Assembly (NCBI GenBank): GCA_964350435.1
Contig: CAYGJS010000023.1
Coordinates: forward strand, 1-32,589
From: TMED27 sp964350435
GTDB lineage: Bacteria; Pseudomonadota; Alphaproteobacteria; Micavibrionales; Micavibrionaceae
Reading direction: 5' to 3'
DNA length: 32,589 nt
Below, piece by piece: positions 1 through 7,903 of the stretch. The notes under the pieces were generated by a model that saw nothing but the letters and a program-made list of their open reading frames with translations, was not told where the DNA came from and made no database searches. The stretch's first letter is position 1, and each line of letters opens with the position of its first letter. The position numbers were made by a program, and so were the translations under genes.

Positions 1-1
1 G

Positions 2-535
2 CCTTATCGCAACCCTTCCCTCCCTAACCCTCCCCCTTTGAGGGGGAGGGAAGAGCTTCGAAGACGCGAGGGTGGGGGAGGGATTCCTTTCCTTGTGAAT
101 GATTATATCGATGTGGCGTTTGCCAGCGGCGCGGACGGTGTGCATTTGGGGCAGGGGGATGCGTCGCCCGCCGAGGCGCGGGAGAAGCTTGGCGAGAATG
201 CAATTATCGGCCTTACGGCCTTTACGCCTGCGCATATGGCGGCGGTTGATGCGCAAGTGGTTGATTATGCCGGGTGCGGGCCGTTTTATCCGACGTTGAC
301 CGATAAGGGAAAGCCCGTTCTGGGCGCGGATCGTTTTGCAGAAATTGCTGCACTTTCGCCCGTGCCGGTGGTTGCGATTGGCGGGATAACGCCGCTGAAT
401 GCTCCTGAGGTTCTTGCGACCGGTGCGGCGGGGATTGCGGTGATGCGCGCGATTGGCGAGGCAGAGGATCCGGCAAAGGCAGCGCGGGCGTTTTTGTCAA
501 TGCGGGGAGGGCAGAGCCGACGAAGCCATCCATAA
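2..535 (+). CDS. thiE: Thiamine-phosphate synthase ThiE, 5' end outside window, repeat read through in frame
   Basis: ThiE joins HMP-pyrophosphate and thiazole phosphate to make thiamine phosphate in the cytoplasm. The visible part has the strand PFLVNDY, the signature GADGVHLGQGD, GPFYPTLTDKGKPVLG and the phosphate-binding VVAIGGIT, all typical of the family's C-terminal two thirds. The frame is open to the left edge, so the N-terminus lies outside the window. The first 28 codons are a family B palindromic repeat (about 14-82), translated in frame just before PFLVND; a TTG at 38 inside the repeat is unlikely to be the true start. The last residues (GGQSRRSHP) and the stop at 533-535 come from a degraded family A repeat. 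thiD follows at once, suggesting one operon. The product is clear; whether the repeat-containing enzyme is active is not known. Confidence 0.88.
   Translation, partial: PYRNPSLPNPPPLRGREELRRREGGGGIPFLVNDYIDVAFASGADGVHLGQGDASPAEAREKLGENAIIGLTAFTPAHMAAVDAQVVDYAGCGPFYPTLTDKGKPVLGADRFAEIAALSPVPVVAIGGITPLNAPEVLATGAAGIAVMRAIGEAEDPAKAARAFLSMRGGQSRRSHP
14..82. repeat. Family B palindromic repeat inside thiE
   Basis: The core hairpin pairs CCTCCCCCT (29-37) with AGGGGGAGG (41-49). It is preceded by CCCTAA and followed, after a short linker, by GAGGGTGGGGGAGGG, which can pair with the outer C-rich arm. The 21-bp core is identical to the one at 32166-32186 next to the DUF559 insert. The reading frame of thiE passes through without a stop. 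Confidence 0.85.
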
Positions 536-577
536 TGTTCTTGTTGCTCAGGGTTGCTTCGCTTAGGCTCGCAATGA
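511..577. repeat. Degraded family A repeat at the thiE-thiD junction
   Basis: Read on the minus strand this segment begins TCATTGCGAGC, continues with GCGAAGCAACC and ends near GGATGGCTTCGTCGG, matching the family A plan with several substitutions. It supplies the last codons and stop of thiE and the leader of thiD, so the copy has been domesticated into the junction. Confidence 0.6.
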
Positions 578-1371
578 TGATGAAAAATTTTATTCCCAAA
601 GTTTTAACGATTGCAGGGTCCGACCCTTCCGGCGGCGCAGGTATTCAGGGTGATTTGAAAACGCTGGCCGCGCATGGTGTATACGGCATGGCGGTGATTA
701 CGGCGCTGACGGCGCAAAACACAAAGGGCGTGAGCGGGGTGCAGCTTGTGGAGCCTGAATTTGTGCGGGCGCAATTACTTGCGATTTTTGATGATATCGC
801 GGTGCATGCGGTGAAGATCGGCATGGTCGGGGACGGCGCGATTGCCAGAGTGATTGCCGATATTCTTGAGGAGTTTCAGCCTCCGCACATTGTGTATGAC
901 CCTGTCATGGTGGCCACAAGCGGCGATAGCCTTATATCATCGGATGCGTTTGAGGTTATTAAAGCGCGGCTTATCCCGCTGGCGGATGTGATTACGCCGA
1001 ATATTCCCGAGGCGGAAAAATTGCTGCGCAAAAGTGTTCTGGACATGGAGGTTTCAGCGCGGGATTTGCTGTCGCTGGAGTGCGGCGCGGCGCTGCTCAA
1101 AGGCGGGCACTTGGCCGCGCAATCCACGAGTGATGATGTGCTGGCGATGGATGATGGCGTGCGGGTCTATTCTGCTGCGCGCATTTTAAGTTCGAATACG
1201 CATGGGACGGGCTGCACGCTCTCTTCCGCGATTGCGGCGAATCTGGCTTTGGGGAATGATTTGCCGCGCGCGGTTGAAAAGGCTAAGCTGTATATCAGCG
1301 GCGCTATTAAGGGCGGTGAGTCCTTGGGTGTCGGCCACGGGCATGGGCCGGTTAATCATTTTTGGAAGTGA
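574..1371 (+). CDS. thiD: Hydroxymethylpyrimidine/phosphomethylpyrimidine kinase ThiD
   Basis: ThiD phosphorylates HMP and then HMP-phosphate to give the pyrophosphate used by ThiE. It is a ribokinase-fold enzyme. Visible motifs are the N-terminal VLTIAGSDPSGGAGIQGD, the central VYDPVMVATSGD, TPNIPEAE, ALLKGGH and the anion-hole/catalytic segment THGTGCTLSSAIAANLA. The length of about 265 residues is normal. Three consecutive ATG codons (574, 577, 580) precede the conserved start; an upstream ATG at 535 would add 13 residues encoded by repeat DNA, so I prefer 574. No strong ribosome site is visible. It lies between thiE and thiL in an apparent thiamine operon. Confidence 0.93.
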   Translation: MMMKNFIPKVLTIAGSDPSGGAGIQGDLKTLAAHGVYGMAVITALTAQNTKGVSGVQLVEPEFVRAQLLAIFDDIAVHAVKIGMVGDGAIARVIADILEEFQPPHIVYDPVMVATSGDSLISSDAFEVIKARLIPLADVITPNIPEAEKLLRKSVLDMEVSARDLLSLECGAALLKGGHLAAQSTSDDVLAMDDGVRVYSAARILSSNTHGTGCTLSSAIAANLALGNDLPRAVEKAKLYISGAIKGGESLGVGHGHGPVNHFWK

Positions 1372-1377
1372 TATATT

Positions 1378-2340
1378 ATGAATGAATTCGAGATGATCCA
1401 GCAATACTTCCTGCCGCTCACTTTGGGGCGTGCGGAGGCTGGCGGTTTGCTGGATGACGCGGCTATTCTCGATATTCCTGAGGGGTTTGATCTGGTGATC
1501 AGCTCCGATACGCTCAATGGCGGCACACATTTTCTTGAGGATGAAGATCCTGCCAATATCGCGCATAAGGCTTTGCGGGTGAATCTTTCCGATATGGCGG
1601 CGATGGGCGCAAAGCCTTATTGTTATCAAATGAATTTGGCGTTTTCGGATTTTCCTGATGAGGCGTGGGTGAAGGCGTTTAGCGCGGCTTTGCTGGCGGA
1701 TAACAAGGAATTCGATGTGTTTTGCAGTGGCGGCGATACGACGGTGGCGGAGGGGCCTTTGCTGGTGTCGCTGACGATTACGGGTCTTGTGCCCAAAGGC
1801 AAGGCCGTAAAGCGATCAACCGCCAAGGCGGGGGATTTGGCGGTGGTGACGGGGTGTATCGGGGACGCGGCGATTGGGGTTAAGCATTTGCTGAAAACGC
1901 TTGAGCTGGATGCGCCTGAATATTTCCTGAATGCCTGTCATAAGCCCGAAGCGCGCACGCCATTGTCTGCGGCGATTTGTAAATATGCGCGGGCGGCGGC
2001 GGATGTATCGGATGGGTTGATTGCCGATCTTGGGCATATCTGTAAAACATCGAAAGTCGCGGCGCGGCTCGATCTTGCATCCATTCCTTTTTCGTTGCAT
2101 GCGCAGCAGGTCTTGGCCTCGGGCGCGGTTGAAGCCGAAGATTTGCTGATCGGCGGGGATGATTACGAAATCGCAATGGCGGTTGCGCCAGAAAATATCG
2201 CGGCTTTCCAGAAAGAGGCCGCGGCGCTTGGCATTCCGCTCACGCTGATCGGGCGTTTTGAGGCGGGTGAGGGCGTTCAGGTTCTGGATGCCTCCGGCGC
2301 GCCGCTGACGTTCAAGCGCGCAGGCTGGACGCATTTTTAG
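1378..2340 (+). CDS. thiL: Thiamine-monophosphate kinase ThiL
   Basis: ThiL makes thiamine diphosphate from thiamine phosphate with ATP, the last step of the pathway. It belongs to the PurM/AIR-synthase-like fold. Seen are LLDDAAIL (the usual metal site is GDDAA), SSDTLNGGTHF, ALRVNLSDMAAMGAKP, the glycine-rich CSGGDTTVAEG, DVSDGLIADLGHI and GGDDYEIAMAV. The 320 residues match the family. It starts 6 bp after thiD and completes a thiE-thiD-thiL operon. The leucine replacing glycine before the DD pair is a small departure from the usual motif. Confidence 0.92.
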   Translation: MNEFEMIQQYFLPLTLGRAEAGGLLDDAAILDIPEGFDLVISSDTLNGGTHFLEDEDPANIAHKALRVNLSDMAAMGAKPYCYQMNLAFSDFPDEAWVKAFSAALLADNKEFDVFCSGGDTTVAEGPLLVSLTITGLVPKGKAVKRSTAKAGDLAVVTGCIGDAAIGVKHLLKTLELDAPEYFLNACHKPEARTPLSAAICKYARAAADVSDGLIADLGHICKTSKVAARLDLASIPFSLHAQQVLASGAVEAEDLLIGGDDYEIAMAVAPENIAAFQKEAAALGIPLTLIGRFEAGEGVQVLDASGAPLTFKRAGWTHF

Positions 2341-2384
2341 ACGCATTTCAGACCGATGGGTATGTGATTTTATATGCTGGCCTC

Positions 2385-2413
2385 TTGCCTTTCCTGCGCT
2401 ATGTGCGTAAATA
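2385..2413 (+). promoter_or_regulatory. Possible sigma70-type promoter for sucB
   Basis: TTGCCT (2385-2390) and TAAATA (2408-2413) are separated by 17 bp in the 112-bp gap before sucB, about 40 bp upstream of its start codon. Pattern match only. Confidence 0.35.
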
Positions 2414-2452
2414 AATCACACAAAATATTACTCAACGTAAGCAAGGCTGATC

Positions 2453-3703
2453 ATGACAAATATCGTTGTTCCAACTTTAGGTGAATCCGTATCCGAGGCG
2501 ACTGTTGCGCAGTGGCTCAAGAAAGAAGGCGAGTCCGTTAAGGCTGATGAGCCGATTGTCGAGCTTGAAACCGATAAGGTCACGCTTGAAGTTAATGCGC
2601 CGGCGGACGGCGTGATTGCCAAGATTACCGTGGGCGAAGGCGAAACCGTTGAGGTTGGCGCTTTGCTGGGTGAGCTTGATGCTGGTGCGGTGGCGAATGA
2701 TCCGAAACCTGCGGCTGCGGCGGAAGCGCCGAAAGCTGAAGAGCCTAAGGCCGCTGCTGCTCCTGCGCCGGCGGCTCAAGTGGCGGCGCCTTCAGATGAT
2801 GCAAAGACATCCCCTGCGGTGCGTAAGATGCTTGCGGATAATAATTTGGATGCGGCTCACGTGCCTGCGTCTGGGGATCGTTTGACGAAGGAAGATGTTC
2901 AAAATTTCTTGGCTTCGGCTTCCGCGCCTAAGGCTGCTCCCGCGGCTAAGGCTGCGGCTCCAGCGGCTCCTGCGGCTCCTGCTGCGCCGCGTGAAATCGG
3001 TCCACGTGAAGAACGCGTGCGCATGACCAAGCTTCGCCAAGTGATTGCGACCCGTTTGAAGGAAGCGCAGAACACGGCTGCGATGCTGACCACATTCAAC
3101 GAAGTCGATATGACGGCGGTAATGGAGCTTCGCAAAGCTTATCAAGATCAATTCGTAAAGAAAAATGGCGTGAAGCTCGGGTTTATGTCTTTCTTCGTCA
3201 AGGCGGCAATCAATGCACTTCAGGAATTCCCTGCCGTGAATGCGGAGATCAGCGGCACGGACATTATTTACAAGAATTATTACGATATCTCTGTGGCGGT
3301 TTCTACGCCGCAAGGGTTGGTGGTTCCTGTGCTTCGTGATGCGGACCAGATGAGCCTTGCCGATATCGAGAAGAAGATCATTGATCTGGGTACACGCGCC
3401 AAAGACGGCAAGCTGTCTATGGATGAAATGACAGGCGGGACGTTTACGATTACCAATGGCGGCACCTTCGGTTCCATGATGTCGACCCCGATTTTGAATG
3501 CGCCTCAATCCGGTATTTTGGGCATGCATAACATCATTCAGCGTCCGATGGTGATGCCGAATGGCGATATTAAGGCGCGTCCGATGATGTATCTGGCGCT
3601 GTCTTATGATCACCGCATTGTCGATGGCCGCGAGGCGGTGTCTACGCTTGTGCGGATTAAGGAAGCCTTGGAAGATCCGTCGCGCCTGGTGCTTGGCGTT
3701 TAA
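2453..3703 (+). CDS. sucB: Dihydrolipoyllysine succinyltransferase, E2 of 2-oxoglutarate dehydrogenase
   Basis: This is the E2 core that transfers the succinyl group from lipoamide to CoA in the TCA cycle. Order of parts: lipoyl domain at residues 1-76 with lipoyl lysine K42 in ETDKVTLEV; an Ala/Pro/Lys-rich linker; E3-binding domain about 118-150 (SPAVRKMLADNNLDAAHV); a second Ala/Pro linker; catalytic domain from about 185 with SYDHRIVDG, giving catalytic H387 and D391. The 416-residue length is typical. AAGG lies at a good distance before the ATG. Its partner E3 (lpdA) is about 2.8 kb downstream and E1 (sucA) is not in the window. A terminator follows. Confidence 0.95.
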   Translation: MTNIVVPTLGESVSEATVAQWLKKEGESVKADEPIVELETDKVTLEVNAPADGVIAKITVGEGETVEVGALLGELDAGAVANDPKPAAAAEAPKAEEPKAAAAPAPAAQVAAPSDDAKTSPAVRKMLADNNLDAAHVPASGDRLTKEDVQNFLASASAPKAAPAAKAAAPAAPAAPAAPREIGPREERVRMTKLRQVIATRLKEAQNTAAMLTTFNEVDMTAVMELRKAYQDQFVKKNGVKLGFMSFFVKAAINALQEFPAVNAEISGTDIIYKNYYDISVAVSTPQGLVVPVLRDADQMSLADIEKKIIDLGTRAKDGKLSMDEMTGGTFTITNGGTFGSMMSTPILNAPQSGILGMHNIIQRPMVMPNGDIKARPMMYLALSYDHRIVDGREAVSTLVRIKEALEDPSRLVLGV

Positions 3704-3727
3704 TTTAAGCCCAGACTTTAAGATTTA

Positions 3728-3753
3728 AAAAAGCGCCTGATCGGGCGCTTTTT
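3728..3753 (+). terminator. Rho-independent terminator after sucB
   Basis: The stem AAAAAGCGCC (3728-3737) pairs with GGCGCTTTTT (3744-3753) around a 6-nt loop, giving an A-run, GC stem and T-run. Because of the A-run it may also serve the convergent gene ending at 3775. Confidence 0.88.
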
Positions 3754-3774
3754 CATTTATGCCCTATAAGGGTT

Positions 3775-4119
3775 TTATTTCCCTGCGCCGCCTTCAAGTT
3801 CGATCTTCATGATGATTTTATCCTGAAGGATTTTGAGGGTCTTCTGACCGCGATGGGGCAGAGGGATGCCGCTGCCCTGACAATAGAACACAAGCGCGAG
3901 TGCGAAAAAGGTGCGGTCGTATTCAATTGTTTCTTTGGCGTTTTTGTTCTCAACGACTATATTGATTTTGTCTTGGCGGTCGGCATTTTTTTCATCGATT
4001 TCGATGGCGACCAATTTGCCTTCGGGTGGTTTGGGCAAGTCTTGCTCTGTACATTTAATTACGACGGCCTTGTAAATTTCGTTAAGGTCAAACGTGATAA
4101 AGCGTTCTTCTATAGGCAT
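3775..4119 (-). CDS. Small hypothetical protein (114 aa)
   Basis: I do not recognise this family. The protein begins MPIEERFITFDLNEIYKA, is acidic with alternating charged and hydrophobic stretches, and has a conserved-looking segment FALALVFYCQGSGIPLP near residues 70-87 followed by a basic patch HRGQKTLKI. There is no signal peptide or clear membrane helix. It is soluble-looking and probably cytoplasmic. It reads away from the deaminase-domain gene's 3' end and toward sucB, with which it shares the terminator region. Codon use resembles its neighbours, so it is likely a real gene. Confidence 0.65.
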   Translation of the reverse strand: MPIEERFITFDLNEIYKAVVIKCTEQDLPKPPEGKLVAIEIDEKNADRQDKINIVVENKNAKETIEYDRTFFALALVFYCQGSGIPLPHRGQKTLKILQDKIIMKIELEGGAGK

Positions 4120-4181
4120 AAGTCTTGTTCCTGAGGTTTGTTTAAGAATTCATCCAAGTTCCATTATTGCACTTTAAGGCC

Positions 4182-5141
4182 TTAAAATATATTTAAAATT
4201 TTTGCATCTTTTAGTTGCTTAAGGGCAATAAGGCCGAATTCATCGCGGCATTGTGTCTGATCGCCGATTTGCAGGGTATCTATTCCCGTCGCGATCATAT
4301 TGACCAGTTCACGCGAGGTTGGGGTGCGGGAGCTGTAGAGTTTTTCTATTTTTAGTCCGTCGCGCGAAGCGATCATCAGAATGCGGTTTACCGGTTGCAG
4401 GATGAAGCTGTATTTACCCTCTTTACCTTCAATGGTTTCTGAGGTGTAGCCCACGGCGGGGTGGCGGTCGGTGCGCAGGATCACATGCGCGCCGCTTTCG
4501 TCCATGCACAGAGCCAGCGCAAAGGGTTCTTCTTTGCATTCTGCGTTTGCGAGCGATAGCGAAGCAATCCAGAAATTCTCTAAGGATTGCTTTGTCGGCG
4601 TTGCCTCCTCGCAATGACGAATATGGGCGGGTTTTTCGATGCGCGGGGTGTAATCGGGGATGTGTTTGGAGATGACTTCGAAGCGTTGTTCTTTACGATA
4701 GATCACATAGACATTTATGCCCGCTTTTTCGGCGATTCGCATGGACATGTTGGCGAAACTTTCGCCGCGCCTGCGCGCCCAATCCTTGTCGAAGCCTTTA
4801 TGGTCGATATATAGATTTGAAATACCGGCCTCGGCGATGTTTTTCATACAGTTCGGGCAGGGCGGGTCGGTGACGAACATGCTTGAATCCCAAGCTTTTG
4901 GCGCGGAAAGAATGCAGGCGGTTTCGGCGTGGATCGTGCCGCTGGAGCTACCGATATCCTGTGTGCGGCCAAACGTATCTTCGATAGGTTTCGGCCAGAA
5001 ATTGACGCGGGAAAGGGCATAGGGTTTGCCATATGCGTCTGTGCCGGCGATTGTTGCGGCGATTTTATTTGTGGGGTGCGGGCTGGTTGAGACGATATCA
5101 ACGGCTGCTTGCATGTGTTCATAGATGGAGGGTTCATTCAT
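4182..5141 (-). CDS. Cytidine/deoxycytidylate deaminase-like protein with extra C-terminal domain and inserted repeat
   Basis: The N-terminal half (about 1-150) is a zinc-dependent CDA/dCMP-deaminase fold: HAE at 71-73 (zinc ligand H71, proton shuttle E73) and PPCPNC at 93-98 (ligands C95 and C98). Substrate is not evident; dCMP, cytidine or a related base are possible. The C-terminal half (about 205-319) is a domain I do not recognise. Between them, residues 175-203 (RHCEEATPTKQS...) are the translation of a family A palindromic repeat at 4536-4619, in frame and at a domain boundary. The start ATG at 5141 gives a sensible N-terminus. Divergent or operonic partners are not obvious; the 377-residue orphan lies just upstream on the same strand. 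Confidence 0.8.
   Translation of the reverse strand: MNEPSIYEHMQAAVDIVSTSPHPTNKIAATIAGTDAYGKPYALSRVNFWPKPIEDTFGRTQDIGSSSGTIHAETACILSAPKAWDSSMFVTDPPCPNCMKNIAEAGISNLYIDHKGFDKDWARRRGESFANMSMRIAEKAGINVYVIYRKEQRFEVISKHIPDYTPRIEKPAHIRHCEEATPTKQSLENFWIASLSLANAECKEEPFALALCMDESGAHVILRTDRHPAVGYTSETIEGKEGKYSFILQPVNRILMIASRDGLKIEKLYSSRTPTSRELVNMIATGIDTLQIGDQTQCRDEFGLIALKQLKDAKILNIF
4536..4619. repeat. Family A palindromic repeat inside the deaminase-like gene
   Basis: GCGAGCGATAGCGAAGCAATCC (about 4549-4570) faces GGATTGCTTTGTCGGCG and CTCGCAATGACG (ending 4619), forming a long hairpin. The left end is degraded (CATTCTGCGTTTGCGAG). It is read by the host gene in the RHCEEA...KQS frame, different from the frame used in xerC and priA. 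Confidence 0.85.
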
Positions 5142-5182
5142 GGCTTCAGGCTAGCTGAGAATGCAGGTTTGTGCCAGCTGGT

Positions 5183-6316
5183 TTATGCGGCGCGCAGGTC
5201 TGCAAAGCCCTCGGTGAGGCGTTCGATCTGATTTGCCGCGATTTCGGGAGGATCGATCGCTATCCTGTGTATTTGTCTGGGGCCAGGCAGTCTGTTAAAC
5301 AATTCGTTGAGGGCGCACATTCGATCAAAATATGGGCGGCCTTTTTTGCTTTGGCTCGTACTGATGAAATCTGAAGGTTTAAGTCCGATTGCTCGCACCT
5401 CGTCTTCGGTTAAGAGGGTGGCGGTCTGATGGGTGATGCGCTCGGTTTTGTTTTGGTTGGTCGGCACAATAAACGCAGGGCTGATCGTCTGCATGTGGCC
5501 GTGAATAATGTCCATAGTGGCGTTGATCACCCGCCATTTTTCCTTGTCGGAAATATTAGGGTCGCGCGAGAAAACCTTGTGGGCTTCCATTTCCATTTCC
5601 GCGCCTGTGCTTCCGAGGATGCGGCCTTCCAATGGCTTAAGGTCTGGGCGTGCGCCGATGTTATAGGCATCAAAAGACCCTGCGAGGGCGACAATATTAT
5701 CCCCAATAACATCGGGATTAGAATAAATGGCTTCGAAGCCTGCGCGTTGAACGGCCATCCAGCCCCAGAGGGTTTTGTGCGTGGCGGCATATTGTGCGAC
5801 GTCTTCCGGGAGATGGTTTCCAAACTCCATTTCAAATAATCGCCTTGGATCATCATAGCGAAGGGAATCCGCAATAGCCACTTCGTATTCAAGCCTGTCG
5901 ACCTGCTTTCCGCGGCTCTTAATTCCCAGAGACGCCATTTTCGGTGTCTTTAAACTGTCCATTCTGGGGCCGGTAAAATAGTTGCTTTTGCAACGCATAA
6001 TATACGGATCATCCAGTGCAGACAGGGATGCGGTGGGGTATGTGAAGTCGCGTCTTGATTTTGGAACGATCTTCAGGCCCGGGATGACTGAAAGCGCATG
6101 GTATGCGCCTGTAAGAAAAGTTATATGCGGGTAAACAACACTATATTCAGGTTCAATAGTCAGGAAGCGTCCGTCATCTGTTTCGAATTTCGGTATATCA
6201 AAAGGGTGGTATGTGCCTTTTGATGAAGACCTTATAAACTTGCTCGTTAAAGAATTGACACGTTGCATGCGCTCACGATGTTTATCGGGGGTCATTCGAT
6301 GTTCATCGGGGGTCAT
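5183..6316 (-). CDS. Hypothetical protein (377 aa), unrecognised
   Basis: No family is recognised. The protein is soluble-looking, without a signal peptide or membrane helix, and is rich in short conserved-looking segments (HPFDIPKFETDDGRFL, AYHALSVIPGLK, THKTLWGWMAVQRAGFEAI). Two start codons, at 6316 and 6295, lie in two copies of a 21-bp tandem repeat (6276-6317), giving the N-terminus MTPDEHR-MTPDKHR. The first is preferred because GGAG stands 6 nt upstream. A TTGACA box at 6379-6384 with TCTACA 16 bp further on suggests its own promoter. It lies upstream of the deaminase-like gene on the same strand with a 41-bp gap, so the two may be co-transcribed. Confidence 0.7.
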   Translation of the reverse strand: MTPDEHRMTPDKHRERMQRVNSLTSKFIRSSSKGTYHPFDIPKFETDDGRFLTIEPEYSVVYPHITFLTGAYHALSVIPGLKIVPKSRRDFTYPTASLSALDDPYIMRCKSNYFTGPRMDSLKTPKMASLGIKSRGKQVDRLEYEVAIADSLRYDDPRRLFEMEFGNHLPEDVAQYAATHKTLWGWMAVQRAGFEAIYSNPDVIGDNIVALAGSFDAYNIGARPDLKPLEGRILGSTGAEMEMEAHKVFSRDPNISDKEKWRVINATMDIIHGHMQTISPAFIVPTNQNKTERITHQTATLLTEDEVRAIGLKPSDFISTSQSKKGRPYFDRMCALNELFNRLPGPRQIHRIAIDPPEIAANQIERLTEGFADLRAA

Positions 6317-6317
6317 T
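6276..6317. repeat. 21-bp tandem duplication at a start codon
   Basis: Two copies (6276-6296 and 6297-6317) differ at one base. Each carries an in-frame start codon for the minus-strand 377-residue protein, so the duplication doubles the first seven codons. Confidence 0.9.
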
Positions 6318-6356
6318 TTATTCTCCGTAACGCTAAAATTCTAAACCTGAGAAGCT

Positions 6357-6384
6357 TGTAGATGATAAGTTTCTAATGTGTCAA
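6357..6384 (-). promoter_or_regulatory. Possible promoter for the 377-residue orphan
   Basis: On the minus strand a perfect TTGACA (6379-6384) is followed after 16 bp by TCTACA (6357-6362), about 40 bp before the start codon. The -10 match is weak. Confidence 0.35.
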
Positions 6385-6484
6385 CAAAATTATGACAATT
6401 TATTTTGGGTGGTTTTTTGCTTTCGATTGCTCTATCAGTATTAACAAATTTTCGAACCCTCAAAACAAAGTGTGGATAAGCAAA

Positions 6485-7876
6485 ATGGCTTCAGAAAAAT
6501 TCGATCTTATAGTAATTGGTGCAGGTCCGGGCGGGTATGTATGCGCGATTCGCGCGGCGCAGCTCGGCATGAAAGTGGCGTGCGTTGAAAAGCGCAAAAC
6601 CCTTGGCGGAACGTGCTTGAATATCGGGTGCATTCCATCGAAGGCGTTGCTGTCATCTTCCGAAAAATTCGAAGATGCGGGGCATCACTTTGCTGATATC
6701 GGGATTGAAGTGAAGCCGAAGCTTAATCTGGGCAAGATGATGGCGTTCAAGGACGAAGTGGTTGAGGCCAACACCAAGGGGATCGAGTTTCTGTTCAAGA
6801 AGAACAAGGTCACGCATATTGAGGGCGCGGCGGAGATTGTTGCTGCGGGCAGAGTAAAAGTCGGCAGCAATGAATATGAAGCCGATAATATCGTTATCGC
6901 GACCGGTTCGGATGTGATTTCGCTGCCGGGTATCGAGATTGACGAGAAAAAGATTGTGTCTTCTACCGGTGCGCTGACGCTGTCTGAAGTTCCAAAATCA
7001 TTGGTCGTTATTGGCGGCGGGGTGATTGGTCTGGAGATGGGCACTGTTTGGCGCCGGTTGGGTGCAGAGGTGACAGTGATTGAATATCTTGACCAAATCC
7101 TGCCCGGTATGGACGGTGAGGTTCGCAAAGAATCCGAAAAGGTCTTCAAGAAACAGGGCATCGCATTTAAAACAGGTACGAAAGTGACTTCGGCGAAAGC
7201 GACCTCTAAGGGCGTTGATTTGACGATGGAGCCTGCTGCGGGCGGCGCAGAAGAAAAAATGAGCGTAGACATCGTTCTGATGGCCGTAGGGCGTAAGCCT
7301 TACACCGAAGGTTTGGGCTTGGAAAAGCTCGGCGTTGAGATGACGGATCGCGGCGTGATTGTCACGGATGAGTTTTTTGAAACCTCCGTCGAAGGGATTT
7401 ATGCGGTCGGGGATGTGATTAAAGGGCCAATGCTGGCGCATAAAGCCGAGGACGAGGGCGTTGTGCTGGCGGAGATGCTCGCGGGGCAGTCGGGGCATAT
7501 CGATTATAACTGCATTCCGGGTGTGGTTTATACATGGCCGGAGGTTGCGAATGTCGGCAAAACCGAAGAGCAGCTGAAAGAGGCAGGTATTGCCTATAAC
7601 GCCGGTAAGTTCCCGTTCATGGCCAATGGCCGCGCGCGGGCGATGAATGCGATGGACGGGTTTGTAAAAATTCTGGCCTGCGCCAAGACTGATCGGGTTC
7701 TGGGTGCCCATATTCTTGGGCCGAATGCGGGGGATCTTATTCAGGAAGTTGTGTCCGTGATGGAATTTGAGGGTACGGCTGAAGATATTGCCCGTTCATC
7801 CCATGCGCATCCGACGCTCACCGAAGTGGTGAAAGAAGCCGCGCTGGCGGTTCATAAGCGTCCCTTGCATATATAG
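6485..7876 (+). CDS. lpdA: Dihydrolipoyl dehydrogenase (E3)
   Basis: E3 reoxidises dihydrolipoamide with NAD+ for the 2-oxoglutarate (and often pyruvate) dehydrogenase complexes. Motifs in order: FAD-binding GAGPGGY, redox disulfide GGTCLNIGCIPSKALL, NAD-binding GGGVIGLEMG, the second FAD motif YAVGDV, and the C-terminal His-Glu dyad segment HAHPTLTE. The 463-residue length from ATG 6485 is typical; the frame is open from 6392 but the upstream residues are not family-like. TTGCTT (6417) and TATTAA (6439) 16 bp apart are a possible promoter. The gene belongs functionally with sucB upstream, separated from it by three minus-strand genes. Confidence 0.95.
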   Translation: MASEKFDLIVIGAGPGGYVCAIRAAQLGMKVACVEKRKTLGGTCLNIGCIPSKALLSSSEKFEDAGHHFADIGIEVKPKLNLGKMMAFKDEVVEANTKGIEFLFKKNKVTHIEGAAEIVAAGRVKVGSNEYEADNIVIATGSDVISLPGIEIDEKKIVSSTGALTLSEVPKSLVVIGGGVIGLEMGTVWRRLGAEVTVIEYLDQILPGMDGEVRKESEKVFKKQGIAFKTGTKVTSAKATSKGVDLTMEPAAGGAEEKMSVDIVLMAVGRKPYTEGLGLEKLGVEMTDRGVIVTDEFFETSVEGIYAVGDVIKGPMLAHKAEDEGVVLAEMLAGQSGHIDYNCIPGVVYTWPEVANVGKTEEQLKEAGIAYNAGKFPFMANGRARAMNAMDGFVKILACAKTDRVLGAHILGPNAGDLIQEVVSVMEFEGTAEDIARSSHAHPTLTEVVKEAALAVHKRPLHI

Positions 7877-7903
7877 ATCGTTTTCAGCAGTCACTAATTT
7901 CTA

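Noticed and set aside
14..49. Terminator hairpin at the window start
   Set aside because: It lies inside the open frame of thiE, has no T-run, and matches a dispersed repeat family.
535..573. ThiD start at the ATG at 535
   Set aside because: The added 13 residues are encoded by repeat DNA and are not ThiD-like; three ATGs follow immediately before the conserved start.
6276..6317. Link between the 21-bp tandem repeat and the GxxExxY cassette arms
   Set aside because: Both contain GATGAAC/GATAAAC steps, but the similarity is only about 8-10 bases and orientation and spacing differ; likely chance.
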